Shown: positions 41,614 to 51,150 of the stretch, in pieces | Position numbering within the stretch: position 1 is the stretch's first letter | How the letters are laid out: each line of letters begins with the position of its first letter | Notes under the pieces: generated by a model | Database searches by the model: none | What the model saw: the letters and a program-made list of their open reading frames with translations, nothing else | What the model was told of the DNA's origin: nothing | Made by a program: the position numbers and the translations under genes | Assembly (NCBI GenBank): GCA_000585075.1 | Contig: JEMY01000050.1 | Location: 1 to 64,000 of the forward strand | DNA from: Candidatus Accumulibacter regalis | GTDB lineage: Bacteria > Pseudomonadota > Gammaproteobacteria > Burkholderiales > Rhodocyclaceae | DNA: 64,000 bases | Direction of reading: 5' to 3'

Positions 41614-42852
41614 ATGCTCAAGCGAATCGGCGTCCAGCAGCTTATTGTCGGCATGTACCTCAAGGAATTCTGCGGCTCCTGGCTCGAACACCCCTTCTGG
41701 CGTTCGTCGTTTGTCATTACCGACGCGAAAGACATCGACACCATCCGCGCCAGCAGCGTCAGGGAAGTGTGGATCGATTGCGCCAAAGGCCTTGATCTGC
41801 CGCCAGGCGAGGCGGGCGTTTCGCTCGCCGAGGTGGAAGCCTGTGTCGAGGTCGAACAGGTGGCGACTGCGCGCGCCGTGCGCGACACGGCACGCGTTTC
41901 GAGTGCCGCAGAGTTCGCGCGCGCGGCCAGAATCGTCGCCAAGTCCCGGCAGGCGGTGACCTCGATGTTCGAAGAGGCGCGCATGGGCAAGGCGGTCAAC
42001 ACCGGCGGCGCGCAGCGCCTGGTCGAAGAGATATCGGACTCGGTGAGCCGCAGTGCGGGTGCGTTGATCAGCCTGGCGCGCCTGAAGACCGCGGACGATT
42101 ACACCTACATGCACTCGGTTGCCGTCTGCGCGTTGATGGTCGCCCTGGCCCGGCAACTCGGACTCAACGACGAAGAGGTGCGTTCTGCAGGCATCGCCGG
42201 CCTGCTGCACGACCTCGGCAAGGCGGCGATACCGCTCGAAATCCTCAACAAGCCCGGCAAGCTCACCGATGCCGAGTTCGCGATCGTCAAGGAGCATCCG
42301 GAGAAAGGGCACGCGATGCTGCTCCCGAGCAGCGACGTCGACCCGGTCGCGCTGGACGTCGTCCTCCACCACCACGAAAAGGACGACGGCTCGGGCTACC
42401 CCAGGCGCCTGGCAGGCGCGGCGATCAGCATCTTCGCCAAGATGGCGGCGGTCTGCGATGTTTATGACGCGATCACCTCGAACCGCCCCTACAAGGCCGG
42501 CTGGGATCCCGCCGAGTCCTTGCGCAAGATGGCCGAGTGGAGCAAGGGCCATTTCGATCCCGCCGTCTTTCAGGCCTTCGTCAAGAGCATCGGCATCTAT
42601 CCCATCGGTTCGCTGGTGCTGCTCAATTGTGGCCGCCTCGGCGTGGTCATCGAGCAGAACACGAAGTCTCTGCTCAGCCCTCAGGTCAAGGTCTTTTTCT
42701 CGACCGGACGCAAGGCCCGGATTCTTCCGGAAGTATTCGACCTCGCGCGCCCCGGCTGCCGGCAGAAGATCATCAGCCGCGAAGACCCGGCCAAATGGAA
42801 CTTCCCCGACCTCAACGAAATCTGGTCCGGACTGGCCCCAGCCACACGCTGA
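41614..42852 (+). CDS. HD-GYP domain phosphodiesterase with DUF3391
   Basis: A 412-residue protein. The N-terminal ~130 residues (MLKRIGVQQLIVGMYLKEFCGSW) are a DUF3391 domain. The HD-GYP domain follows, with HSVAVCALMVALARQ, the metal motif LLHDLGKAAIP, EHPEKGHAML, HHHEKDDGSGYPRRL (the GYP motif) and DVYDAITSNRPYK. Complete HD-GYP domains hydrolyse cyclic-di-GMP to GMP, so it should lower c-di-GMP and affect motility or biofilm; type IV pili are encoded nearby. The start ATG 41614 is preferred to a GTG nine codons upstream because the DUF3391 consensus begins there. Confidence 0.88.
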   Translation: MLKRIGVQQLIVGMYLKEFCGSWLEHPFWRSSFVITDAKDIDTIRASSVREVWIDCAKGLDLPPGEAGVSLAEVEACVEVEQVATARAVRDTARVSSAAEFARAARIVAKSRQAVTSMFEEARMGKAVNTGGAQRLVEEISDSVSRSAGALISLARLKTADDYTYMHSVAVCALMVALARQLGLNDEEVRSAGIAGLLHDLGKAAIPLEILNKPGKLTDAEFAIVKEHPEKGHAMLLPSSDVDPVALDVVLHHHEKDDGSGYPRRLAGAAISIFAKMAAVCDVYDAITSNRPYKAGWDPAESLRKMAEWSKGHFDPAVFQAFVKSIGIYPIGSLVLLNCGRLGVVIEQNTKSLLSPQVKVFFSTGRKARILPEVFDLARPGCRQKIISREDPAKWNFPDLNEIWSGLAPATR

Positions 42853-42905
42853 CAGACACGCGGCCCGGGACGGCCGCCACGCCGATCTCTGCGGAAGTCT
42901 CCGCT

Positions 42906-43922
42906 TCAAACGAGCTTGCCGAGCAGCTCTGCCTTCTTGGCGTCGAATTCGGCCTGCGAAAGGACGCCCTTGCCGACCAGGGCATGCAGCTTCTCCAGCG
43001 TCGCCACGATCTCATCCGCGGCGGGCGGCGAGGCGCCTGCGGCTGGCACCGTCGCGGCCGTCATCGCCGACCCCATCGCGGCAGTCATCGTCTGGCCGAT
43101 GCCGAGCCCGGCACCGAGACCGGCGCCGATGCCGGCGATGCCGCCTTCATTCTCCGCGGCCAGCGGAATGCTGCTCGCCACCTGGTACTGCGTGTAACGC
43201 CCGAGGTCGCCGATCATGTTCATGCCGATACGCGTATCGAGAACCTTCTGCAGTTCCTCGGGCAGTGACACGTTCTGCACGACCAGACGATCAAGGAGCA
43301 GCCCGTAGCGAGCGAAGGTCGCGTCCAGCCTGGCCTTCAGCGCCCGACTCAACTCGTCCTGGTTGGCGGCCATATCGATGAAAGGCACGCCCGATTCAGC
43401 GAACAGGTCGGTCATCGAGCTGATCACCAGGTTGCGCAACTGGCCGTCAAGATCCTCTACCGTGTATTCGGCTCGCGTTCCGGAAATCTCGCTGTAGAAT
43501 TTCTGCGCATCGTTCAGCTGGTACGAGTAGATGCCGAAAGCACGCATCCGCACCATGCCGAAGTCCTGGTCACGGAGGGTGATCGGATTCGACGTTCCCC
43601 ATTTGCGATCGAGCTGCAGCCGGGTCGAGAAGAAATAGACGTCCGACTTGAAAGGCGACTCGAAAAGCTTGTCCCAGTTTTTCAGATAGGTAAGCACCGG
43701 CAGCGTGCGTGTCGTCAGCGTGTACAAACCGGGAGCAAAAACGTCGGCAATCTTCCCTTCATTGACGAAAACCGCGATCTGCGAATCGCGCACCGTCAGC
43801 TGCGCCCCGTATTGAATCTCCATATCCTGCATCGGATAACGCGTGGCGAGGAGTCCGTCACCCTCTTCCGTCCAGTGGATGACATCGATGAACTGCTTCT
43901 TGATGAAGTCCATGAGGGCCAT
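42906..43922 (-). CDS. SPFH-domain protein with C-terminal SHOCT
   Basis: A 338-residue protein of the YdjI/'virion core'-like SPFH family. The N-terminus (MALMDFIKKQFIDVIHWTEE) is followed by an SPFH/band-7-like domain (about 25-215, including ESPFKSDVYFFSTRLQLDRKWGTSNPI), a Gly/Ala-rich segment (about 252-296) and a C-terminal SHOCT motif (LEKLHALVGKGVLSQAEFDAKKAELL). There is no N-terminal transmembrane helix. In Bacillus YdjI is linked to membrane stress; the role here is not known. It converges with the HD-GYP gene. Confidence 0.8.
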   Translation of the reverse strand: MALMDFIKKQFIDVIHWTEEGDGLLATRYPMQDMEIQYGAQLTVRDSQIAVFVNEGKIADVFAPGLYTLTTRTLPVLTYLKNWDKLFESPFKSDVYFFSTRLQLDRKWGTSNPITLRDQDFGMVRMRAFGIYSYQLNDAQKFYSEISGTRAEYTVEDLDGQLRNLVISSMTDLFAESGVPFIDMAANQDELSRALKARLDATFARYGLLLDRLVVQNVSLPEELQKVLDTRIGMNMIGDLGRYTQYQVASSIPLAAENEGGIAGIGAGLGAGLGIGQTMTAAMGSAMTAATVPAAGASPPAADEIVATLEKLHALVGKGVLSQAEFDAKKAELLGKLV

Positions 43923-44019
43923 TGCGGTCTCCTGAAATCAAGCGTTGATGATCCGGCGCGGCCAGAGGGCGGGCGGCACCGGCAAAGGGTCGGGCGACAG
44001 ATCGCGCAGGCAGCGCTGC

Positions 44020-44745
44020 TCAGCGCCCCGGCGAAGCGGCAAAGCGGCGCAGCCCGTCGAGAATCAGATTGTCCATCAACCGGAAGGGGATCTTCAAGTG
44101 CGCAGCCAGGCGCGGGGCGGCGCCGCCGGTCAGCAGACAGCGTGCCGCGGGTTCGTCGGCGATTTCCTGGAACATGCGTTCGACCGCGCCCAACTGCGCT
44201 TGCAGGCAGCCACTGACAATGGCGTCCATGGTGTTGCGCGGCAGCGCGCGGAAGACGCCATCGGCCAGCGGCAGTTGCGCCGTATTACGCGCCAGCGCCG
44301 TACACATGAGGTCGAATCCGGGAAGGATCAGTCCGCCCGCAAAGATCCCGCCGACATCGAGCCGATCCACGGTGGTCGCCGTTCCGGCGCAGACCACCAG
44401 GCAGGCGCTATCGAGAACGGCGCGCGCGCCGATCAGCGCCGCCCAGCGGTCGGCACCAAGTTGCTGCGCACTCTCGTAGCGGCTGCGCACGCCACAGGCG
44501 GCGGCACTGGCGTGCAGAAAAACCAGGTCGGCGTGGCGGCCGGCAAACAAGCGCGAAATGCTCTCCGCGACTGTCGGCCCGGCGACATTACAGACGACGC
44601 CGCGGGCATGCGCCGGCCACTGGTCAGCGACTTCGGCCAGCCTGCCGACGTCAGCGGTCGCCAGCGCGCCGCCGTCAACCCAGGCACTGCCATCGTGAAC
44701 CCCCCATTTGATGCGGCTGTTGCCGGCATCGATGGCGACGATCAT
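44020..44745 (-). CDS. coaX: type III pantothenate kinase
   Basis: A 241-residue CoaX, the first step of coenzyme A synthesis. The phosphate motif IVAIDAGNSRIKWGV at the N-terminus, QLGADRWAALIGAR and VCAGTATTVDRL are diagnostic, as is GGLILPGFDLMCTAL. The start ATG 44745 overlaps the birA end by four bases; the extra upstream codons in the same frame are inside birA. Confidence 0.95.
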   Translation of the reverse strand: MIVAIDAGNSRIKWGVHDGSAWVDGGALATADVGRLAEVADQWPAHARGVVCNVAGPTVAESISRLFAGRHADLVFLHASAAACGVRSRYESAQQLGADRWAALIGARAVLDSACLVVCAGTATTVDRLDVGGIFAGGLILPGFDLMCTALARNTAQLPLADGVFRALPRNTMDAIVSGCLQAQLGAVERMFQEIADEPAARCLLTGGAAPRLAAHLKIPFRLMDNLILDGLRRFAASPGR

Positions 44746-45620
44746 GCGGCGCGCAGCGACACGTCGCCGGACAGACAACGTTCGATGCCCGCTTCCGTCT
44801 GCAGCAGCAGTGCGCCGTCGCTATCCGCACCCAGGCACAGCCCCTGTCGATCGACCAGCACGCCGTCGAGCAGGCGCACCTGGCGACCCTGCCAGACGTG
44901 ATACGCCTGCCAGTCGTTGCGCAGGGCGGCGAAACCGCCGTCCTCAAAACGGTCCATGATCTCTGCCAGGTCGGTCAGCAACTGCGCCAGCAACAGCTGG
45001 CGATCGGGGACCGGCGCCATCACCTGCGCCAGCGCTGCCGGCCGGTGGAGAAACTCTTCGTTGCCGTCAGGAGGTAACTGCAGATTCAGACCGATGCCGA
45101 TCACCGCCCGCGTGCTGGTTGCTGCCGTATCGAGATCGACCAGAATTCCGCCGACCTTGCCGCCTTCGAGAAGGATATCGTTCGGCCATTTCAATCCGAC
45201 GCCGCCGACACCGCTGTTCGCCAGACCGCGCGCCACCGCCAGACCAACGGCGAGGGACAGGCCGGCGAGCCGCGCCACACCGCCGTCGAAGCACCAGAGC
45301 AGGGAGAAGGTCAGGCTGGCTTCGGGCGTCGACAACCAGCTTCGCCCGCGTCGACCGCGCCCGCCTGTCTGCCGGTCGGCCACCAGAACGGAGCCCGACG
45401 GGGCGCCCTGAGCCGCGCGTTCGAGGAGCACGGTACTCGTCGAAACGCACTCGGCGAGCGCCGTGACCGTGAAACGCGGGCTTAGAGCGCCGAGCAGGGA
45501 TTGCACGTGGCGCGGATCGATGCGGCAGGTGCTCCCGGCATTGGTGGCAACGTCGCTGGCAGCAGCAGTGGCAAGATCGGTCACCGACGCGGCAGGCGAC
45601 CTGGGAGCGGACTCGTTCAT
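44742..45620 (-). CDS. birA: biotin-[acetyl-CoA-carboxylase] ligase
   Basis: A 292-residue biotin-protein ligase. The adenylate/biotin loop GGRGRRGRSWLSTPEASLTFS, the lysine motif GLKWPNDIL, GKVGGILVD and VIGIGLNL are present. The first ~40 residues are low-complexity and no helix-turn-helix is seen, so this appears to be a ligase without the biotin-operon repressor function. The birA-coaX pairing is common in betaproteobacteria. Confidence 0.94.
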   Translation of the reverse strand: MNESAPRSPAASVTDLATAAASDVATNAGSTCRIDPRHVQSLLGALSPRFTVTALAECVSTSTVLLERAAQGAPSGSVLVADRQTGGRGRRGRSWLSTPEASLTFSLLWCFDGGVARLAGLSLAVGLAVARGLANSGVGGVGLKWPNDILLEGGKVGGILVDLDTAATSTRAVIGIGLNLQLPPDGNEEFLHRPAALAQVMAPVPDRQLLLAQLLTDLAEIMDRFEDGGFAALRNDWQAYHVWQGRQVRLLDGVLVDRQGLCLGADSDGALLLQTEAGIERCLSGDVSLRAA

Positions 45621-45657
45621 GGCTTCGTCATCAGGAACAAGGCGCCATTATCGCCGA

Positions 45658-47094
45658 TTATCGAGACACGCAGGCCTCGCGATCTTCCCCGCCACTGGCG
45701 CTGCCAGCATCGAGTCCGAGCTCCTGAATCTTGCGGGTAATGGTATTGCGACCGATGCCGAGGGTCTGCGCGGCCTCGATCCTGCGTCCACCGGTGTGCG
45801 CCAGCGCGCGGTTGATCAACACCCGCTCGAAAGCCTGCGTCAGCTTCTCGTGCACCTGCCCGGCGTCACTGACCAGCATTCGCTCGACTTCCGCGGCCAG
45901 TGCGCTCTGCCAATCGTTTGCCGCCAGCGCCGGCGTCGCCTCACGCAGCTCCGGCGGCAGATCGGCGAGTTCGACGAGTTGCCCCGGGGCCATGACCGTC
46001 AGCCAGTGACAGAGATTCTCGAGTTGCCGGACGTTGCCCGAAAAATCGAGCGCGCAGAGGTGCTTCAAGGACGCTTCGGAAAAACGCTTGCCCTCGACGC
46101 CGAGTTCCTTGGCGCTTTTCTGCAGGAAGTGGCGGGCCAGAATCGGAATGTCCTCACGCCGTTCGCGCAGGCAGGGCAGGCGCACGCGGATGACGTTCAA
46201 GCGATGAAAAAGATCCTCGCGAAAGAGCCCCTGGCGAACTCGCTCCTCGAGATCCTGGTGCGTCGCGGCAATGATCCGGACCTTTGTTTTCAGGGGGGAA
46301 TGGCCGCCAACCCGATAGTAATGACCATCGGAAAGCACGCGCAGCAGCCGCGTCTGCAGCTCCGATGGCATATCTCCGATTTCGTCGAGGAACAGCGTCC
46401 CTCCCTCGGCCTGTTCGAAACGCCCTTGCCGCTGCGCCGCCGCACCGGTAAAGGCACCGCGTTCATGGCCGAAGAGCTCGGACTCGAGCAGATCGCGGGG
46501 AATGGCGGCGGTGTTGATGGCGATGAACGGTTGCTCGGCGCGCGGACTGTGACGATGCACGGCGCGCGCCACCAGCTCCTTTCCGGAACCCGACTCACCG
46601 GTGATCAGAACCGTGGCGCTCGATTGACTGAGCCGGCCAATGGCGCGAAAGACTTCCTGCATCGCCGGCGCCTGGCCGAGAATCTCGGGCACCAGGCCGA
46701 CTTCATTCGGCGCACCGGTCTGGTGCATGCTTTCGCCGATCGCGCGCCGTATCAGTTCCAGCGCCTGATCGACATCGAAGGGCTTGGGCAGATACTCGAA
46801 GGCGCCGCCCTGAAACGCCGACACGGCGCTCTCCAGGTCGGAGTAGGCGGTCATGATGATCACCGGCAATGCCGGAAAGCGTTCCTTGAACGATTGCAGC
46901 AGCTCGAGCCCGGACTGCCCCGGCATGCGGATATCGGAGACCAGCACCTGTGGCGGCTCGGCGCCGGCGTCGAGTTCGGACAGGGCTTCGGTGGCCGAGG
47001 AAAAGCTCCGCAGGGGTATCTTCTCGCGGGACAGGGTCTTTTCGAGCACCCAGCGAATTGATTTGTCGTCGTCAACGATCCAGACTGCTTTCAT
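45658..47094 (-). CDS. ntrC: nitrogen regulation response regulator NtrC
   Basis: A 478-residue sigma-54 activator. Receiver domain (1 to about 120) with phosphorylation site D54 (VSDIRMPG). The AAA+ domain (about 140-370) has Walker A GESGSGKE, the sigma-54 contact loop ERGAFTGA, and Walker [13 protein letters not shown]. The C-terminal Fis-type helix-turn-helix ([20 protein letters not shown]) should bind TGCAC-N-GGTGC sites, two of which lie upstream of glnA. The start ATG 47094 follows ntrB after a 60-base gap. Confidence 0.96.
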   Translation of the reverse strand: MKAVWIVDDDKSIRWVLEKTLSREKIPLRSFSSATEALSELDAGAEPPQVLVSDIRMPGQSGLELLQSFKERFPALPVIIMTAYSDLESAVSAFQGGAFEYLPKPFDVDQALELIRRAIGESMHQTGAPNEVGLVPEILGQAPAMQEVFRAIGRLSQSSATVLITGESGSGKELVARAVHRHSPRAEQPFIAINTAAIPRDLLESELFGHERGAFTGAAAQRQGRFEQAEGGTLFLDEIGDMPSELQTRLLRVLSDGHYYRVGGHSPLKTKVRIIAATHQDLEERVRQGLFREDLFHRLNVIRVRLPCLRERREDIPILARHFLQKSAKELGVEGKRFSEASLKHLCALDFSGNVRQLENLCHWLTVMAPGQLVELADLPPELREATPALAANDWQSALAAEVERMLVSDAGQVHEKLTQAFERVLINRALAHTGGRRIEAAQTLGIGRNTITRKIQELGLDAGSASGGEDREACVSR

Positions 47095-47154
47095 CGATTC
47101 CTCAGGGTGTGTGGCCAGTGTTACCGACGATAAAAGCAAGAAACCTGCCAGACT

Positions 47155-48228
47155 TCAGCCAAGCGGCAAGCGAATCGTAAAACAAGTGCCGCCCGGCCGG
47201 CTTTCACAATCGATCGTTCCCTGGTGCTGCTGGACGAAGCTCTGGGCCAGCGTCAGACCCAGGCCGCTGCCGCCCTCGCGACCGGAAACCAGCGGATAGA
47301 ACATGCGCTCGCGTATGTCTTCGGCGATACCTGGGCCATCGTCGATCACTTGCACTTCGAGCGCCAGGCGATAGCGACGCTTGAACAAGGTCGTCTGGCG
47401 GGCGACACGGGTGCGCAAGGTGATCTGGCCCGAGCCGCGCGCCCCGTCATCGGGCTGACGCTGAATCGCCTGTGCTGCGTTCCTGGCCAGGTTAAGGAAG
47501 ACCTGAATCAACTGCTCGCGGTCGCCGATCAACTCCGGCAGGCTGGTATCGTAATCGCGTTGCACGGTGAGCAAGGTCGGAAACTCGGCGGTCAGCAAAC
47601 TGCGCACGCGCTCGAGAATCTCGTGAATATTCACCGGTCCGGGCTGCATCGGACGGTGCGGCGAGAGCAGGCGCCGCATCAGATCCTGCAGGCGGTCTGC
47701 CTCCTTGATGATCACCTGCGTGTACTCGCGCAAACCGGGGTTGTTGAGTTCGTGCTCGAGCAACTGCGCGGCACCGCGGATGCCGCCCAAGGGGTTCTTG
47801 ATTTCGTGCACCAGGTTTCTGATCAGCTCGCGATTTGCCTGCTGCTGCTCGACCAGTCGCTCTTCCCGGGTTGCCCTGAGCTGCTGATCTATCGGCCACA
47901 ATTCGAGCAGCAGACTGGCTTCCCGCGTATCGACCGGATTCACCGCGCAGTTCAGGCGCAGCAACTCGCCCGCGGTAAGGCGCAGGTCGATGTTCTGCCC
48001 GGTGTAGTCCCAGCCATGCTTGAGCGCGCTGTCGAGCGCCGCCAGGAAGCGGCTGGGGCACTCGATGACGCTGGCCAGCGGGCAGCCGACAAAGACTCTG
48101 CTGCTCATCGCCAGCAGGCTCTCGGCGGCCGGATTCATGTGCCGGATGGCCAGATTCTCGTCGAGCAGGATGACTGCCGACGAGAGCAGGTCGAGCCCGC
48201 CGAAGGGGTGTGGGGAAGATTCAGACAT
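47155..48228 (-). CDS. ntrB: nitrogen regulation sensor kinase NtrB
   Basis: A 357-residue cytoplasmic kinase without membrane segments. A PAS domain (about 10-115), then the H-box with phosphoacceptor H141 (LVHEIKNPLGGIRGAAQLL), the N-box (VFLNLARNAAQA), DDGPGIAED and GGSGLGL. It phosphorylates or dephosphorylates NtrC under PII control. The start ATG 48228 is the first in the conserved region; the longer frame runs into the DUF4124 gene. Confidence 0.96.
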   Translation of the reverse strand: MSESSPHPFGGLDLLSSAVILLDENLAIRHMNPAAESLLAMSSRVFVGCPLASVIECPSRFLAALDSALKHGWDYTGQNIDLRLTAGELLRLNCAVNPVDTREASLLLELWPIDQQLRATREERLVEQQQANRELIRNLVHEIKNPLGGIRGAAQLLEHELNNPGLREYTQVIIKEADRLQDLMRRLLSPHRPMQPGPVNIHEILERVRSLLTAEFPTLLTVQRDYDTSLPELIGDREQLIQVFLNLARNAAQAIQRQPDDGARGSGQITLRTRVARQTTLFKRRYRLALEVQVIDDGPGIAEDIRERMFYPLVSGREGGSGLGLTLAQSFVQQHQGTIDCESRPGGTCFTIRLPLG

Positions 48229-48266
48229 GGCTGGTGACGGGCGCCGGAGACGTCCCGCCCGCGCGC

Positions 48267-48743
48267 TCAGCGTAGATTGGCAATCTCTTTGCTGATCGCC
48301 TCGATATTGCGATCGTGCAGCGCCACCTTGTCCTTGTACGGCTGCAGGCGTTCCTCGACCTTGCCGCCACTGATCGCGCCGCCTTGCATGCGCTCGTTGG
48401 GCAGTACGATGGCCTCCTGCTCGGCGAGCGCTTTCTTTGCCTGCTCGGCGTTTTTCTGCTCGGCTGCAAGCTCGTTTTCGAGAATCCGTCGGCGGTCGCC
48501 ATCGCGCGCCTTCTGCGTCTGGTCGTCGACCTTCGGGAAGTTGGTCGGCGTTGGCGTCCGCGCCGCCTTTGGAGCCGGCGACAGGTTGACCGGGTCGAGA
48601 ATGAGCTTTCTGCAGTTCCTGGTCGGGACATTCGAGTAGGTAATTCGCCCATCGACGTCGCACTTGTAGATATCCTGCGCGTAAGCAGGCCATGCCAGCA
48701 ACGAAAGCAGTGCGCTCGAGATAAACAGTTCCTGCGCTTTCAT
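48267..48743 (-). CDS. DUF4124-domain exported protein
   Basis: A 158-residue exported protein. The signal peptide (about 1-22, ending AYA) is followed by a DUF4124 domain (QDIYKCDVDGRITYSNVPTRNC), a Pro/Thr-rich linker and a C-terminal coiled coil (about 85-158, rich in Glu, Gln and Lys). The function of the domain is unknown. It sits between glnA and ntrB and is probably transcribed with ntrBC. Confidence 0.8.
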   Translation of the reverse strand: MKAQELFISSALLSLLAWPAYAQDIYKCDVDGRITYSNVPTRNCRKLILDPVNLSPAPKAARTPTPTNFPKVDDQTQKARDGDRRRILENELAAEQKNAEQAKKALAEQEAIVLPNERMQGGAISGGKVEERLQPYKDKVALHDRNIEAISKEIANLR

Positions 48744-48877
48744 CTTCGTCCCATTCCTTGGTCGCAGCCCGCCACCCGGTGATTGCAGGCTCGCATCATG
48801 CTCAATCGCGAATCACCTACGAGTGTATTGGATGACCCGAACTAATACAAACGCACAACCGGGGCATTCGGCAGACG

Positions 48878-48903
48878 AAAAAAAAGGACGGGCAAGCCCG
48901 TCC
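48878..48903 (-). terminator. intrinsic terminator after glnA
   Basis: Reading the minus strand, GGACGGGCTTGCCCGTCC (8-bp stem, tight loop) is followed by eight T residues. It lies 19 bases after the glnA stop and separates glnA from DUF4124-ntrBC, although read-through is possible. Confidence 0.9.
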
Positions 48904-48922
48904 TCTTCCCCGCGCTGCGTGA

Positions 48923-50338
48923 TCAGCAGCTGTAATACAGGTCGAACTCGACCGGATGGGTGGTCATGCGCACCTTGTTGACCTCGTCCATCTTCAGCTC
49001 GATGAAGGCGTCGACCCACTCGTCCGAAAAAACACCGCCACGGGTCAGGAACTCGCGATCGACGTCGAGCGCGCCCAACGCCTCTTCCAGGCTGGCGCAA
49101 ACCGTCGGGATCTTGGCATCCTCTTCCGGAGGCAGATCGTAGAGGTTCTTGTCGGCCGGATCACCCGGATGGATCTTGTTCTGGATGCCATCGAGGCCGG
49201 CCATCAGCAGTGCCGCGAAACACAGATAGGGGTTGGCGATCGGATCCGGGAAGCGCGTCTCGATGCGCCGCCCCTTGTCCGACGCGACGTGCGGCACGCG
49301 GATCGACGCCGAACGGTTCTTGGCCGAATACGCCAGCTTGACCGGAGCCTCGTAGTGCGGCACCAGACGCTTGTACGAGTTGGTGCCCGGATTGGTAATC
49401 GCATTCAGCGCCTTGGCGTGCTTGATGATCCCGCCGATGTAGAACAGCGCCAGTTCCGACAGCCCGGCGTAGCCGTTACCGGCGAACAGGTTCTTGCCGT
49501 CTTTCCAGATCGACTGGTGGACGTGCATCCCCGAACCGTTGTCGCCAACGATCGGCTTGGGCATGAAGGTGGCGGTCTTGCCGTACTGATGGGCAACGTT
49601 GTGCACCACATACTTCAACTGCTGCGTCCAGTCGGCACGTTTGACCAGCGTGTTGAACACGGTGCCGATCTCGCACTGACCGGCCGTGGCGACTTCGTGG
49701 TGATGGACTTCGACCGGCACGCCGATCGACTCGAGCGTCAGCACCATTGCCGACCGGATATCGTGCAGGCTATCGACCGGCGGCACGGGGAAATAGCCGC
49801 CCTTGACGCCCGGACGATGGCCGGAGCCACCGCCACCTTCGGCTTTCTCGCCATTCGACCAGGCGGCCTCCTGCGAGTAGAGCTTCAGCGAGCAGCCCGA
49901 CATGTCGACACTCCAGGCCACCGAGTCGAAGATGAAGAACTCGGGCTCGGGACCGAAATAGGCCGTGTCGCCGATGCCGGACGACTTCAGATAAGCTTCG
50001 GCGCGTTTGGCAATCGAGCGCGGGTCGCGGTCGTAGCCGCGGCCGTCAGCCGGATCAACGACGTCGCAGGTCATCACCAGGGTCGTTTCGTCGAAGAAGG
50101 GATCGATGTAGGCAGTGCTCGGATCAGGCATCAGCTGCATGTCCGAAGCCTGAATTCCCTTCCAGCCGGCGATCGACGAGCCGTCGAAGGCGTGGCCATT
50201 CTCGAACTTGTCTTCGTCGAAAGCGCTGACCGGCACGGTTACGTGCTGCTCCTTGCCACGGGTGTCGGTGAAGCGGAAGTCGACGAACTTCGCCTCGTTT
50301 TCCTTGACCATGTTGATCACGTCTTGCGGGCTTGCCAT
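48923..50338 (-). CDS. glnA: glutamine synthetase, type I
   Basis: A 471-residue GSI-beta enzyme, which makes glutamine from glutamate, ammonia and ATP. Markers: [46 protein letters not shown], the ATP-binding [25 protein letters not shown], and the adenylylation site NLYDLPPEE. The last implies control by GlnE in addition to NtrC. A sigma-54 promoter and two NtrC sites lie upstream. Confidence 0.98.
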   Translation of the reverse strand: MASPQDVINMVKENEAKFVDFRFTDTRGKEQHVTVPVSAFDEDKFENGHAFDGSSIAGWKGIQASDMQLMPDPSTAYIDPFFDETTLVMTCDVVDPADGRGYDRDPRSIAKRAEAYLKSSGIGDTAYFGPEPEFFIFDSVAWSVDMSGCSLKLYSQEAAWSNGEKAEGGGGSGHRPGVKGGYFPVPPVDSLHDIRSAMVLTLESIGVPVEVHHHEVATAGQCEIGTVFNTLVKRADWTQQLKYVVHNVAHQYGKTATFMPKPIVGDNGSGMHVHQSIWKDGKNLFAGNGYAGLSELALFYIGGIIKHAKALNAITNPGTNSYKRLVPHYEAPVKLAYSAKNRSASIRVPHVASDKGRRIETRFPDPIANPYLCFAALLMAGLDGIQNKIHPGDPADKNLYDLPPEEDAKIPTVCASLEEALGALDVDREFLTRGGVFSDEWVDAFIELKMDEVNKVRMTTHPVEFDLYYSC

Positions 50339-50405
50339 TGCAGAGTCTCCTGAACAGGTGCCGGCTCAACCGGCGGCAGTAGAAAATAGGTACGAGGGAA
50401 AGGAG

Positions 50406-50422
50406 AGCAGAAAACGTGCCAA
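50406..50422 (-). promoter_or_regulatory. sigma-54 promoter of glnA
   Basis: Reading the minus strand, TTGGCACGTTTTCTGCT has the invariant GG and GC exactly ten bases apart, and closely matches TGGCACG-N4-TTGCW. The predicted transcript start is near 50395, leaving a leader of about 57 bases before ATG 50338. Confidence 0.85.
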
Positions 50423-50482
50423 CCCCTGCCCTGCAGGTTTTTATTGTGCCACAAGCCAATTGAGCGTTCCTGGGCTTTTTTC

Positions 50483-50499
50483 TGCACCGCGACGGTGCA
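50483..50499. promoter_or_regulatory. NtrC binding site 1 (proximal)
   Basis: TGCACC-GCGAC-GGTGCA, a perfect match to the NtrC dyad consensus, centred about 96 bases upstream of the predicted glnA start. Confidence 0.85.
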
Positions 50500-50512
50500 A
50501 CCACTGCGAGTG

Positions 50513-50531
50513 ACGCACCTTTCTGGTGCGT
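50513..50531. promoter_or_regulatory. NtrC binding site 2 (distal)
   Basis: ACGCACC-TTTCT-GGTGCGT, again an exact dyad with the NtrC core GCACC-N5-GGTGC. Its centre is 31 bases from site 1, three helical turns, so two NtrC dimers would lie on the same face of the helix. Confidence 0.85.
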
Positions 50532-50540
50532 AGCGACTCG

Positions 50541-50582
50541 CTCGCTTGCGCCCGCGCCGCTGCCAGCGCGCGCGCAAGCGAG
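50541..50582. repeat. 11-bp inverted repeat between glnA and the rhodanese gene
   Basis: CTCGCTTGCGC (50541-50551) and GCGCAAGCGAG (50572-50582) are exact reverse complements with a GC-rich 20-base loop. There is no T tract. It stands between the distal NtrC site and the rhodanese promoter region, and may insulate the two divergent units. Confidence 0.6.
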
Positions 50583-50644
50583 CAGTCACAGGCCGTTTCT
50601 CGGTTTATACTGCGCCCCTGGTGCAACTACACTTGGCAGGCCCC

Positions 50645-51094
50645 ATGGGAAGATTGACCGATCTGCTTCAGCTGGCCCGAGAACGCGGACGCGAACTGGG
50701 TCTCCCCTACGCAGGCGCCCTGACGCCGCGGGAAGCCCACGAGGTGTGGCAACTGGCGCCGGGAGCCAAGCTGGTCGATGTGCGCACGCGCGCCGAGTGG
50801 GATTGGGTCGGGCGCATCCCCGGGGCCATCGAGATTGAGTGGATGAGCTACCCGGAGAACAAGCCGAACAGCCACTTCCTGGCGCAACTCAAGCAACAGG
50901 TCGATCGCGAAGCGCTGCTGATGTTCATCTGCCGCAGCGGTGCGCGTTCGCATAATGCCGCGGCACTGGCCGGCCAGGAGATGCAGGCCGATTGCTACAA
51001 CGTGCTCGAGGGCTTCGAGGGCGACAAGGACGCCAACGGCCAGCGCGGTACGATCGGTGGCTGGCGTCAGGCCGGCCTGCCGTGGCGCAGCTGA
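50645..51094 (+). CDS. rhodanese-like protein
   Basis: A 149-residue single-domain rhodanese. The domain covers most of the protein (ALTPREAHEVWQLAPGAKLVDVRTRAEW) with catalytic Cys96 in the loop CRSGARS. It would carry a persulfide and transfer sulfur; the acceptor is unknown. The start ATG 50645 is chosen because the upstream in-frame extension lies in the inverted repeat and is not protein-like. A TATACT -10-like element lies at 50606-50611. nadA follows 56 bases later. Confidence 0.85.
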   Translation: MGRLTDLLQLARERGRELGLPYAGALTPREAHEVWQLAPGAKLVDVRTRAEWDWVGRIPGAIEIEWMSYPENKPNSHFLAQLKQQVDREALLMFICRSGARSHNAAALAGQEMQADCYNVLEGFEGDKDANGQRGTIGGWRQAGLPWRS

Positions 51095-51150
51095 ACTTTC
51101 TTGCCGCGAACCCGGTCTGGGTTCTGTGCGATTGCCCCGAGTAAGCGAAC

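Noticed and set aside
50440-50460. Second sigma-54 promoter (TTGTGGCAC) upstream of glnA
   Set aside because: The next GC on the minus strand is 14 bases from the GG instead of 10, so the -24/-12 spacing is wrong.
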